Shown: positions 8,708 to 16,000 of the stretch, piece by piece
Numbering within the stretch: position 1 is the first letter of the stretch
How the letters are laid out: the number at the start of each line of letters is the position of its first letter
Source of the DNA: Streptomyces sp. MMBL 11-1
Lineage (GTDB): Bacteria > Actinomycetota > Actinomycetes > Streptomycetales > Streptomycetaceae
Direction of reading: 5' to 3'
Length of the DNA stretch: 64,000 bases
Assembly: GCF_028622875.1 (NCBI RefSeq)
Contig: NZ_CP117709.1
Span: 3,537,001 to 3,601,000 of the forward strand
Notes under the pieces: model-generated
Seen by the model: the letters and a program-made list of their open reading frames with translations, nothing else
Told to the model about the DNA's origin: nothing
The model's database searches: none
Translations under genes and position numbers: made by a program

Positions 8708-8770
8708 TGATCCCCGGACAACTCCGGGTGATCCCCCGGACAGCTCCGGGTGATCCCCGGACAACTCTGG
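8708..8770. repeat. Three tandem ~21-bp repeats upstream of the DMFase-like gene
   Basis: The unit TGATCCCCGGACAACTCCGG occurs three times with small changes (an extra C and A>G in copy 2, C>T in copy 3). Each unit contains a short dyad, CCGGA...TCCGG. The array begins 17 nt upstream of the ATG, in the 5' leader or promoter. Confidence 0.7.
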
Positions 8771-8938
8771 TGCGCCGAATGTCAGCGCCGGTCCCCAGCA
8801 CATCACATAACGCACGCGGTTCGTCACCCTTCGTCGCGAATTGACGGGGGCGGAGAACAGCCGGGCCGGGTCGGTGACACCTGTCGAACCTGGTCATCCC
8901 AGCGAACGGAGCTCGTCGTCGGACCGCCGGGCGGGTGG

Positions 8939-10678
8939 TCAGACCAGCCGGACGGGCTTGTCGGAGCGCACTCCCACCTCGGCCAGCCAGGACAGCAGCG
9001 GATCCGGATCGCCGTCCTCGACGAGGCTGAGGACGGGAGTCGCGAGGTCCGCCCGGCGCTCGCCGCCGACGAGCAGCGCCGGGCCGTCCAGCCAGTCCAG
9101 GCCGGGGGCCGCGCCGGCCGTGTCCACGGCCGCGCAGCAGACCATGGCCGCGACGTGGTCGGCGAGCAGCTCAGTGCCCGTACGAGGCGGCTGGAGCGGG
9201 AAGAGGGGCAGCGGGCCCGGCCCCCAGAGGTCGAGGAGGTCGTCGGCGGCGCCGGACCCCGGGCCGCCGTGCCCCGGGGCCCCGGCATCCTCTCGGGCGA
9301 CGGCGGCGCCGATGCCCGCCGCCAGTTCCTCGCCCGGGCCGCCGGGTCCGCCGGCACCGGACAGATGCTCCATGACCCGGGCCAGGGTGGGGACGGCGGG
9401 ATCGGTGGGGGAGGTGGGGGCGGGAGAGTCGGTGGGGTCGGCGGGATCGGTGGGGTCGGGGGCGGAAGCGCGCGGGATGCCCAAGGTGTCCAGGACCCGG
9501 TGCAGCCGCGCCGCCTCCGTACGCCACTTCCGGTCGACGACCTCGTCGGGATACTGCTGCCAGTCCACGGGCGCCCAGCCCGGGCCGCTCTCGGCGGGGC
9601 CGCCGTGGAAGAGCCGGGCGGCGAGCAGGGACGCCGCCTCGTCGGCGACCCCGGGCTCCTCCAGCAGGTCGCACGCGGGCCGCTCGCCGAGGCGCAGGGC
9701 GAAGCCTTCGGCCAGCCGGTCCCGGCGGGAGAGCTCGGTGAGCGCGGAGACGACCCCGGCGTCCAGCCGGGAGGGCCAGCGGCCCATCCGCCAGGCGGGC
9801 AGCGCCACCCGGGTCAGCAGCCGGTCCCAGCCGGCATAGGCGAGGCCGACCTGCTCCTGGGCGGCGATCCGCAGCCCGTGGTCGACCGTCTGGGCCCGCA
9901 TGGAGGCGGCGGCCGCCACACAGCGCTCCATCTCGGCGGCGTGGTCCCGGCAGGCCCGCAGCAGCAGCCGGGAGACCCAGCCGGTGAAGGCGAGCGGCGC
10001 CCCGCGCACCGCGCCCCGGCCGGGGGCGGAGGCATCGGCGATCGAGGCGTCCAGACCGCGTACGAAGCGGCGGGCGGCGGCTATGTCGGGGTGCGCGGAC
10101 GGGCCGGTGCCCGCCACCACGGGGGCGAGGACCGCGCGGAGCTCGGCGACCCGCATCCACCACAGGAACGGCGAGCCGATGACCAGAACGGGGGCGGCGT
10201 CCCCGCCCCCGCCACCCGCCTCGGGCCCCGGAGCCCCCGGGGCCCCCACGCCCTTCCGCAGCGCGCGGTGCGTCCGGTCCTCCAGCCAGCTGTCGCAGTC
10301 CGGGGTCAGCGCTATGGCCGAGGGCGCGGGCACGTCGAGCCGGTCGGCCAGGTCCCGGACCAGACGGTAGAGGTCGGGGGCCCCCTCCTCCGGCACGGCG
10401 ACGGTCGGGCTCATGGCGGGCCGCGCGCGGGCCACCGAGACGGCGACCAGGACGGTCACCAGCAGCACGACGACCGCGACGCCCAGAACCGTCCAGCGCA
10501 CGGCGTCCCAGGCCGGACCGGCCAGGTGCCCCCGCGCGCCCGCCGCGAACAGCACGACGGCGACGGCCGCGGGCAGGATCGCCACGGCCAGTGCCCTGCT
10601 GCGGATCCGCAGCAGGGAGAGCGCTCGGGCCTGTGCGGCCCGCGCACCCAGCTCCTCACCCACATCGATACCGGACAC
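8939..10678 (-). CDS. Membrane protein with an M48-like domain lacking the zinc motif
   Basis: 579 residues. Two transmembrane helices (about 30-48 and 62-84) are followed by a region patterned like HtpX/M48 proteases: LYRLVRDLADRLDVPAPSAI and then FLWWMRVAELRAVLAPVVAG (171-190). In active M48 enzymes the equivalent of AELRAVLAPVVAG reads as an HExxH helix (typically ...LAHELGH), so the zinc ligands are absent here. The C-terminal half (200-579) is Ala/Gly/Pro-rich with no recognised domain and a (T/S)(D/P)P-rich linker near 460-490. Location between purC and purD suggests a conserved chromosomal gene. Not catalytic as a protease if this reading is right. Confidence 0.75.
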   Translation of the reverse strand: MSGIDVGEELGARAAQARALSLLRIRSRALAVAILPAAVAVVLFAAGARGHLAGPAWDAVRWTVLGVAVVVLLVTVLVAVSVARARPAMSPTVAVPEEGAPDLYRLVRDLADRLDVPAPSAIALTPDCDSWLEDRTHRALRKGVGAPGAPGPEAGGGGGDAAPVLVIGSPFLWWMRVAELRAVLAPVVAGTGPSAHPDIAAARRFVRGLDASIADASAPGRGAVRGAPLAFTGWVSRLLLRACRDHAAEMERCVAAAASMRAQTVDHGLRIAAQEQVGLAYAGWDRLLTRVALPAWRMGRWPSRLDAGVVSALTELSRRDRLAEGFALRLGERPACDLLEEPGVADEAASLLAARLFHGGPAESGPGWAPVDWQQYPDEVVDRKWRTEAARLHRVLDTLGIPRASAPDPTDPADPTDSPAPTSPTDPAVPTLARVMEHLSGAGGPGGPGEELAAGIGAAVAREDAGAPGHGGPGSGAADDLLDLWGPGPLPLFPLQPPRTGTELLADHVAAMVCCAAVDTAGAAPGLDWLDGPALLVGGERRADLATPVLSLVEDGDPDPLLSWLAEVGVRSDKPVRLV

Positions 10679-10920
10679 GGCCGGACGTCACCCCCTCTGC
10701 CCCTCGACGGTGTTGGTCACTCCCCCACTGTGGCACCCGTCACCGACATCGCAATGCCGGTGGGCCAAGTGCCCGAACACTTGCGCCGCACCCTAGTTGG
10801 GGCCCCGGCAACCGTCATCCGGATGGCCCAGTCGTCACCCGATGGAATGGCTTTGGGCAAAGCTGCTGACGTGTTCGCGTCCATAGGCAAGCGCACCGGC
10901 CGGGGTGCCCGGGCAAGGAG

Positions 10921-10978
10921 CAGCCCCTCGCGCCCGCCCCCGTACGCCGGTGGCGTACGGGGGCGGGCGGAGGGGCTG
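10921..10978. terminator. Long bidirectional hairpin in the 10,679-11,175 spacer
   Basis: Nested inverted repeat: CAGCCCCTC...GAGGGGCTG outside, and CGCCCGCCCCCGTACGCC with its complement inside, loop GGT. It is the dominant structure in a roughly 500-bp non-coding gap after purD, which reads leftward into it. The rest of the gap holds two short direct-repeat families (11067-11102 and around 11120-11170) and no gene. Confidence 0.85.
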
Positions 10979-11066
10979 CGGTGCTCTGGTCCACGGTCCC
11001 TCGGGCCTGCGCGGCCCGCGGTCTGCCGAGCGCCCCCGGCCTGCGGAACCCTGACGGCGGGACGGC

Positions 11067-11102
11067 GACCAGCAGGCCCCTGATGACCAGCAGGCCCCTG
11101 AC
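11067..11102. repeat. Tandem 18-bp repeat downstream of purD
   Basis: Two copies of GACCAGCAGGCCCCTGAY stand side by side, inside a slightly longer imperfect duplication involving CTGACGGCGGGACG on both sides. Immediately rightward, the motif GCGCATGGGC recurs (about 11118-11155), running up to the purD stop. No function evident. Confidence 0.6.
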
Positions 11103-11175
11103 GGCGGGACGTCACGGGGCGCATGGGCACACAGGCGCATGGGCGCATGGGCGCCACGCACGGGCGCCACGGGTC

Positions 11176-12426
11176 TCAGTCCTGCGAGGCCTTCAGGGCG
11201 ATGTCCGTACGGTGCTGGGATCCGTCCAGGCGGATTCGGCCGAGCGCGGTGTAGGCCCGCTCCCGGGCCGCCGTGAGGTCCTTGCCGGTCGCGGTCACCG
11301 AGAGCACCCGCCCGCCCGCGCTGAGCACCGTGTCACCCTCGGCGCGAGTCCCGGCGTGCAGGACGTACGCGTCGGGGGCATCCTGCGCCGCCACGTCCGC
11401 GAGCCCGTCGATCGGGTCGCCGGTGCGCGGGGTGTCCGGGTAGTTGTGCGAGGCGATGACCACGGTGACCGCGGCGTCGTCGCGCCAGTTCAGCGGGGGG
11501 AGGACGTCGAGGGTGCCGTTGGCGGAGGCCAGCAGGACACCGGCCAGCGGGGTCTGCAGCCGGGCCAGGACGACCTGGGTCTCCGGGTCGCCGAAGCGGG
11601 CGTTGAACTCGATGACCCGGACGCCGCGCGAGGTGATCGCGAGGCCCGCGTAGAGCAGCCCGGAGAAGGGCGTGCCCCGTCGGCGCAGCTCGTCGACGGT
11701 CGGCTGGAGGACGGTTTCGAGGACCTCGTCGACCAGCTTGGGGTCGGCCCACGGGAGCGGGGAGTAGGCGCCCATGCCACCGGTGTTCGGGCCCTCGTCG
11801 CCGTCGAGGGCGCGCTTGAAGTCCTGGGCGGGCTGGAGCGGCACCACGGTGGTGCCGTCGGTGATCGCGAAGAGGCTGACCTCGGGGCCGTCGAGGAACT
11901 CCTCGATGACCACGCGGTCGCAGGACAGCGCGTGGGCGCGGGCCACGTCCACGTCCTCGGTGACGACGACGCCCTTGCCCGCCGCGAGGCCGTCGTCCTT
12001 GACGACGTACGGGGCGCCGAAGGCGTCGAGGGCCTCGTCGATCTCGGCGGGGGTGGTGCAGACGTAGCTGCGGGCGGTGGGGACCCCGGCGCCGGCCATG
12101 ACGTCCTTGGCGAACGCCTTGGAGCCCTCCAGCTTCGCGGCCTCGCCGGAGGGGCCGAAGCAGGGGATGCCGGCCGCGCGCACGGCGTCGGCGACCCCGG
12201 CGACGAGCGGCGCCTCCGGGCCGACGACCACCAGCCCGGCGCCCAGCTCGGTCGCGAGGCGCGCGACGGCGTCACCGTCGAGCGCGTCGACCGGGTGCAG
12301 TTCGGCCACCTCTGCGATGCCGGCGTTGCCGGGGGCGCAGTACAGAGCGGTGACATCGGGGTCGAGGGACAGAGAGCGGCACAGGGCGTGTTCGCGGGCG
12401 CCGCCGCCGATGACGAGGACCTTCAC
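11176..12426 (-). CDS. purD: Phosphoribosylamine-glycine ligase (GAR synthetase)
   Basis: 416-residue ATP-grasp enzyme that couples glycine to phosphoribosylamine in step 2 of purine synthesis. The N-terminus [19 protein letters not shown] carries the substrate-binding Rossmann loop. The ATP-grasp elements are [31 protein letters not shown] and [12 protein letters not shown], the last with metal-binding Glu/Asn. [10 protein letters not shown] is the conserved glycine-rich loop. Full length for the family. It lies between dnaX and the M48-like gene on the same strand. Confidence 0.97.
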   Translation of the reverse strand: MKVLVIGGGAREHALCRSLSLDPDVTALYCAPGNAGIAEVAELHPVDALDGDAVARLATELGAGLVVVGPEAPLVAGVADAVRAAGIPCFGPSGEAAKLEGSKAFAKDVMAGAGVPTARSYVCTTPAEIDEALDAFGAPYVVKDDGLAAGKGVVVTEDVDVARAHALSCDRVVIEEFLDGPEVSLFAITDGTTVVPLQPAQDFKRALDGDEGPNTGGMGAYSPLPWADPKLVDEVLETVLQPTVDELRRRGTPFSGLLYAGLAITSRGVRVIEFNARFGDPETQVVLARLQTPLAGVLLASANGTLDVLPPLNWRDDAAVTVVIASHNYPDTPRTGDPIDGLADVAAQDAPDAYVLHAGTRAEGDTVLSAGGRVLSVTATGKDLTAARERAYTALGRIRLDGSQHRTDIALKASQD

Positions 12427-12512
12427 GGGGTGCAGCCTATCCGCCGGGCACGAGGAGCCCCGACGGCCGCCGGTCCGTGGACAGGCGGCCTCCTGTTCTC
12501 CGCCACCACCGC

Positions 12513-12613
12513 ATCACTGCTCGCCCCTCCTCCTCACTGCTCGCGGCCCCTGCTCGCTGCTCGCCTCCCCTCCTCACTGCTCGTCACTGCTCGTCTCTGC
12601 TCGTCACTGCTCG
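12513..12613. repeat. CTGCTCG-rich repeat tract between dnaX and purD
   Basis: At least eight copies of CTGCTCG, mostly as CACTGCTCG separated by 2-18 nt of C/T-rich DNA, run through the spacer and into the end of dnaX. On the coding strand the units read CGAGCAGTGA, so the dnaX stop codon is itself part of a repeat unit. Slipped-strand expansion of the gene's last codons is a plausible origin. Confidence 0.75.
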
Positions 12614-14838
12614 TTGGTGAACTCCTCCACGACCGTGGCGCCCAGCTCGCGGACGATCAGCTCGTGGCCGGAGAGGGCGGAGTCGATGAGATCCGGATCG
12701 TCGGCCTCCGGGGTGTCGTCCTCGGGGGCGACGGGCCGCGGCGGCTCCGTCCCGTACGCGCTGTGGGAGTCCTCGGGGGCGGGCTCGGCATCCCGGCGCT
12801 GCGGCGGCGCGGAGGCGGGCGGCTGCTGCGGGGGCGGCGGAGGCTGCGGGGGCTGCCCCTGCGACGAGGGCATGGACTGCTGCGGGGCGGAGTGCTGGGG
12901 CCGGGGCTCGTACGCGACCGGGGCGGCGGGGGCTGCCGGGGCGGGCTGGTACTGCGGGGCGGGGCGTCCGGCGCCCATGCCGGGGCCCGGGGGTGACCCG
13001 CCGCCACCGGAGGTGTCGACGACCGCTTCGATGCGCCATTGGGCGTTGAACCGTTCGGCGAGGGCCTGCTTGAGGATCTCCTCGCTGCCACTGCTCGCGA
13101 AGTTGTCCCGGGCTCCCGCGTTGAGGAAGCCGATCCGGAGCGTGGTCCCGTCGAACCCGGCGACCTGGGCGTTCTGGCTGAGCAGGATCCAGGTGAAGCG
13201 GCGGCGGCTCTTGACCGCCTCCAGGATGTCGGGCCACATGTTCCGCACCTGGGCGGCGCCCTGGGCCATGCTCTGACCGCCCTCGGGTGCGGCCGGCGCG
13301 ACGGGGGCCGCCGGGGCGGCGGCGGGCGGCGGGGAGGCGGCGGGGGCCGGGCCGCTGCCGGGGGCGGACGCGGTGGGCCAGCCTCCGGGGCGACGGGCCT
13401 GGTCCGGGCCGGCCGCGGCGGGCCAGGACCCGGGGCGCTGGGCGGGCTCGGCAGTCGGGGGGGCCTCGGCGGGAGCCTGCGGGGCGGGCTCGGCGGCCTG
13501 CGGTGGGTAGGCGGGGGGCGTCGCGGGTGCGGGAGCGGCGGGGGGCGCCTCGCCCCGTACGGCGGCACGGGCCGCGTCCGGACCCGCGGCCTGGGGGACG
13601 TAGGCCTGGGGGGCGTGGGCGTCGGGGCCCGGTGCGTACCCCATCGGCGCCGCGGCGAACCCGGCGGCCGCCGCGGCCGAGGCCCCGCGCTCCAGCCGGT
13701 CGAGGCGGGCCTGGAGCGACCGCTCGTCGTCGTAGGCGGCGGGCAGCAGGACCCGGGCGCAGATCAGCTCCACCTGGAGGCGCGGCGAGGTGGCTCCGCG
13801 CATCTCGGTGAGCCCGTCGTTGACCAGGTCGGCGGCGCGGCTCAGCTCGGCGGCGCCGAAGACGGAGGCCTGGGCCTGCATCCGCTCGACCACGTCGGCG
13901 GGTGCGTCGATGAGGCCCTTCTCCCCCGCATCCGGCACGGCGGCGAGGATGACCAGATCGCGCAGCCGCTCCAGCAGGTCGGCCACGAACCGACGCGGAT
14001 CGTTGCCGCCCTCGATGACCCGGTCCACGACCTCGAAGGCGGCGGCCCCGTCGCCGGCGGCGAAGGCGTCGACGATCGAGTCGAGCAGGGAGCCGTCGGT
14101 GTACCCGAGGAGCGAGGTGGCCATGGCATACGTCACACCGTCGTCGCCCGCGCCGGCCAGCAACTGGTCCATGACGGACATCGAGTCACGCACGGACCCG
14201 GCCCCGGCGCGCACGACGAGCGGGAGGACGCCGTCCTCGACGGGGCTGTTCTCCCGCCCGCAGACATCGGCGAGATAGCTGCGGAGGGTGCCCGGGGGCA
14301 CGAGCCGGAACGGATAGTGGTGCGTACGCGACCGGATCGTCCCGATGACCTTCTCGGGCTCGGTCGTCGCGAAGATGAACTTGAGGTGCTCCGGCGGCTC
14401 CTCGACCACCTTCAGCAGGGCGTTGAAGCCCGCCGGGGTGACCATGTGCGCCTCGTCGATGATGTAGATCTTGTAACGACTGGAGGCGGGCCCGAAGAAC
14501 GCCTTCTCGCGCAGATCACGGGCGTCGTCCACGCCACCGTGCGAGGCGGCGTCGATCTCGATCACATCGATGGAACCCGGCCCGTTGCGCGCGAGGTCCC
14601 GGCAGGACTGGCACTCCCCGCACGGGGTCGGCGTGGGCCCCTGCTCGCAGTTCAGACAGCGGGCGAGGATGCGCGCGCTGGTCGTCTTTCCACAGCCGCG
14701 CGGCCCGCTGAACAGGTACGCGTGATTGACCCGGTTGTTCCGCAGGGCCTGCTGGAGCGGGTCAGTGACATGCTCCTGACCGATGACCTCGGCGAACGAC
14801 TCGGGGCGGTAGCGGCGGTACAGCGCAAGGGACGACAC
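12604..14838 (-). CDS. dnaX: DNA polymerase III subunits gamma and tau
   Basis: 744-residue clamp-loader ATPase. GTG 14838 gives the family start (SSLALYRRYRPESFAEVIGQ); upstream in-frame codons to 14931 lie in the SRP RNA region. The AAA+ domain has Walker A SGPRGCGKTT (44-53), four zinc Cys in CLNCEQ...PCGECQSC (61-79), Walker B IYIIDEAHM and the sensor RSRTHHYPF. Domain III and a long Pro/Ala-rich linker (about 400-530) precede the tau-like C-terminal domain (WPDILEAVKSRRRFTWILL). The tail is acidic. It probably makes only the long form, as no obvious slippage poly-A site is present. Confidence 0.96.
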   Translation of the reverse strand: MSSLALYRRYRPESFAEVIGQEHVTDPLQQALRNNRVNHAYLFSGPRGCGKTTSARILARCLNCEQGPTPTPCGECQSCRDLARNGPGSIDVIEIDAASHGGVDDARDLREKAFFGPASSRYKIYIIDEAHMVTPAGFNALLKVVEEPPEHLKFIFATTEPEKVIGTIRSRTHHYPFRLVPPGTLRSYLADVCGRENSPVEDGVLPLVVRAGAGSVRDSMSVMDQLLAGAGDDGVTYAMATSLLGYTDGSLLDSIVDAFAAGDGAAAFEVVDRVIEGGNDPRRFVADLLERLRDLVILAAVPDAGEKGLIDAPADVVERMQAQASVFGAAELSRAADLVNDGLTEMRGATSPRLQVELICARVLLPAAYDDERSLQARLDRLERGASAAAAAGFAAAPMGYAPGPDAHAPQAYVPQAAGPDAARAAVRGEAPPAAPAPATPPAYPPQAAEPAPQAPAEAPPTAEPAQRPGSWPAAAGPDQARRPGGWPTASAPGSGPAPAASPPPAAAPAAPVAPAAPEGGQSMAQGAAQVRNMWPDILEAVKSRRRFTWILLSQNAQVAGFDGTTLRIGFLNAGARDNFASSGSEEILKQALAERFNAQWRIEAVVDTSGGGGSPPGPGMGAGRPAPQYQPAPAAPAAPVAYEPRPQHSAPQQSMPSSQGQPPQPPPPPQQPPASAPPQRRDAEPAPEDSHSAYGTEPPRPVAPEDDTPEADDPDLIDSALSGHELIVRELGATVVEEFTNEQ

Positions 14839-14923
14839 ACCTACGAGGTTATCGGGGCCCACCGACAACGGAACCCACGTCACCCGAGCGCCCGCCCACC
14901 AGGCCCCCCGGGAACGCAAAGGG

Positions 14924-15007
14924 CCCCCCACGCACCCGCCAGAGCCGACCTACCCTTGCTGCCTTCCGGCCCTGGGGGAGTTCAGTCAGATAGCGCCACG
15001 TGAGGGG
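14924..15007 (-). ncRNA. ffs: Small (4.5S-type) signal recognition particle RNA
   Basis: The minus strand contains the invariant SRP core CAGGGCCGGAAGGCAGCAAG, i.e. the GGAA tetraloop plus the asymmetric internal loop recognised by Ffh. The outer ends pair as CCCCUCACG (15007-14999) with CGUGGGGGG (14932-14924), giving a single hairpin of about 84 nt, close to the short SRP RNA known in Streptomyces. It lies between dnaX and tRNA-Ser. Exact ends are inferred from pairing. Confidence 0.92.
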
Positions 15008-15156
15008 CTGACGCCCACCTTAGCGGATCCCCACCCCCTCCGGTCCACCCGCCCTCCCCACCGAACGACGGCCGAGCCACCCCCCGACCCCCTCTCCGGA
15101 CGATCTTCGGCGAACGTGTTCGCGAGCACCCTCCAACGTCTTGTATTGTTTGCGGC

Positions 15157-15241
15157 GGAGGATTCGCCTAGTGGCCTAGGGCGCACGCTTGGAAAGCGTG
15201 TTGGGGGCAACCCCTCACGAGTTCGAATCTCGTATCCTCCG
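15157..15241 (+). tRNA. tRNA-Ser (anticodon GGA); integration target
   Basis: 85-nt class II tRNA. The acceptor stem GGAGGAT (15157-15163) pairs with ATCCTCC (15234-15240), discriminator G15241, and CCA is encoded at 15242-15244. The anticodon loop TTGGAAA gives GGA, and a long variable arm (TTGGGGGCAACCCCTCA) is present. Its 3' 56 bp (15189-15244) recur at 45285-45340, so this gene was the attachment site of the 30-kb element and its 3' half is element-supplied. Confidence 0.97.
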
Positions 15242-15244
15242 CCA
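15189..15244 (+). repeat. attL: 56-bp tRNA-Ser 3' end
   Basis: Identical to 45285-45340, running from the anticodon loop to the encoded CCA. Matching stops immediately beyond both ends. This is the expected crossover repeat of a tyrosine integrase that restores the tRNA after insertion. Confidence 0.95.
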
Positions 15245-15260
15245 CGGCTGACCAGCCGAA

Positions 15261-15297
15261 ACGAAGGTCCCGACCGCACTGCGGCCGGGACCTTCGT
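15261..15297. terminator. Hairpin after tRNA-Ser
   Basis: A 17-bp stem with one mismatch, ACGAAGGTCCCGACCGC with its complement and loop ACT, begins 20 nt after the tRNA. It is element-borne, lying inside attL. Confidence 0.85.
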
Positions 15298-15304
15298 CGT
15301 TGTG

Positions 15305-15327
15305 TGGTTGCAGTTTTGGTTGCAGTT
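15305..15327 (+). promoter_or_regulatory. Putative integrase arm-type site, left end
   Basis: Two direct copies of TGGTTGCAGTT spaced by one nucleotide, 60 bp inside attL. Near-identical doublets occur at 45169-45191 (just inside attR) and, degenerate, at 57842-57864. Position on both sides of the core repeat in the circular form is what is expected of P and P' arm sites. The following stretch to 15532 shows no gene. Confidence 0.6.
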
Positions 15328-15532
15328 CCCAGCGTGGACGCCCGTGGACCTGGACGGACGGGCTTCGCCCCGAAATCCGGCAGACGTCACCTTGCTGGGT
15401 GTCGAGCCCGGTTCTCCTCCGAGCGGCACCTCAGCAGCTCGCCGCAGCAGTCACGGCGGCGGCGTGCTGGCACCTCCTACATAGGCGCCCGACGAGCCGG
15501 GCCCCGGCTGTCTACCTGTGATCATTCCAGCT

Positions 15533-15829
15533 TCACGAGCCGATCCAGCTGATGTGCTGGGCGGCCCACCAGAGCACGGCCACCACCGCCAGGCTGCCCG
15601 CCGCCTTGGCCACGCCACTCAGGAACGCCAGCGCCACCAACCGCCGCACGCGACGAGCCCCCTCCGGAGAGATCTTGCCCCCGAGCACCTTCGCCACCGG
15701 GCGGATGACCACGCACACCAGCACAAGACTGCCGACCAGTGCGGCCACCAGGAAGGGAGACGGCCCCACCCTCTGGAACACCACGGCCCCGGTCAGCACC
15801 TCCATGAGAATCCCAGTGAAATCCTTCAT
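15533..15829 (-). CDS. Small two-helix membrane protein
   Basis: 98 residues, start ATG 15829 preceded by a GGGGAAGG ribosome-binding site. Two or three hydrophobic segments: FLVAALVGSLVLVCVVI (about 26-42) and ALAFLSGVAKAAGSLAVVAVLWWA (65-88), separated by a basic linker with KVLGGKISPEGARRVRR. No known family recognised. It is the first gene inside attL and is divergent from the HTH-NTPase-TPR gene, with 171 nt between them for promoters. Confidence 0.7.
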   Translation of the reverse strand: MKDFTGILMEVLTGAVVFQRVGPSPFLVAALVGSLVLVCVVIRPVAKVLGGKISPEGARRVRRLVALAFLSGVAKAAGSLAVVAVLWWAAQHISWIGS

Positions 15830-16000
15830 ATCCTTCCCCTTCTCTGTGCCGTGAACGGGAATGACGATCCCGTCCGGAGAGGAAGGGGTGTGGTGTTCGC
15901 GAACGGAGCGCGAACACCACACCCGTGCACCGGGACTGCCCGGTTGGAAGGTGGGTTGCCGCGGCCACGGCACAGCTCGACCGCCTGGCAGGATGTACGG

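Noticed and set aside
13039..15003. 654-codon open frame antisense to dnaX
   Set aside because: Shadow of dnaX and the SRP RNA. Composition is low-complexity Gly/Arg and there is no family match.
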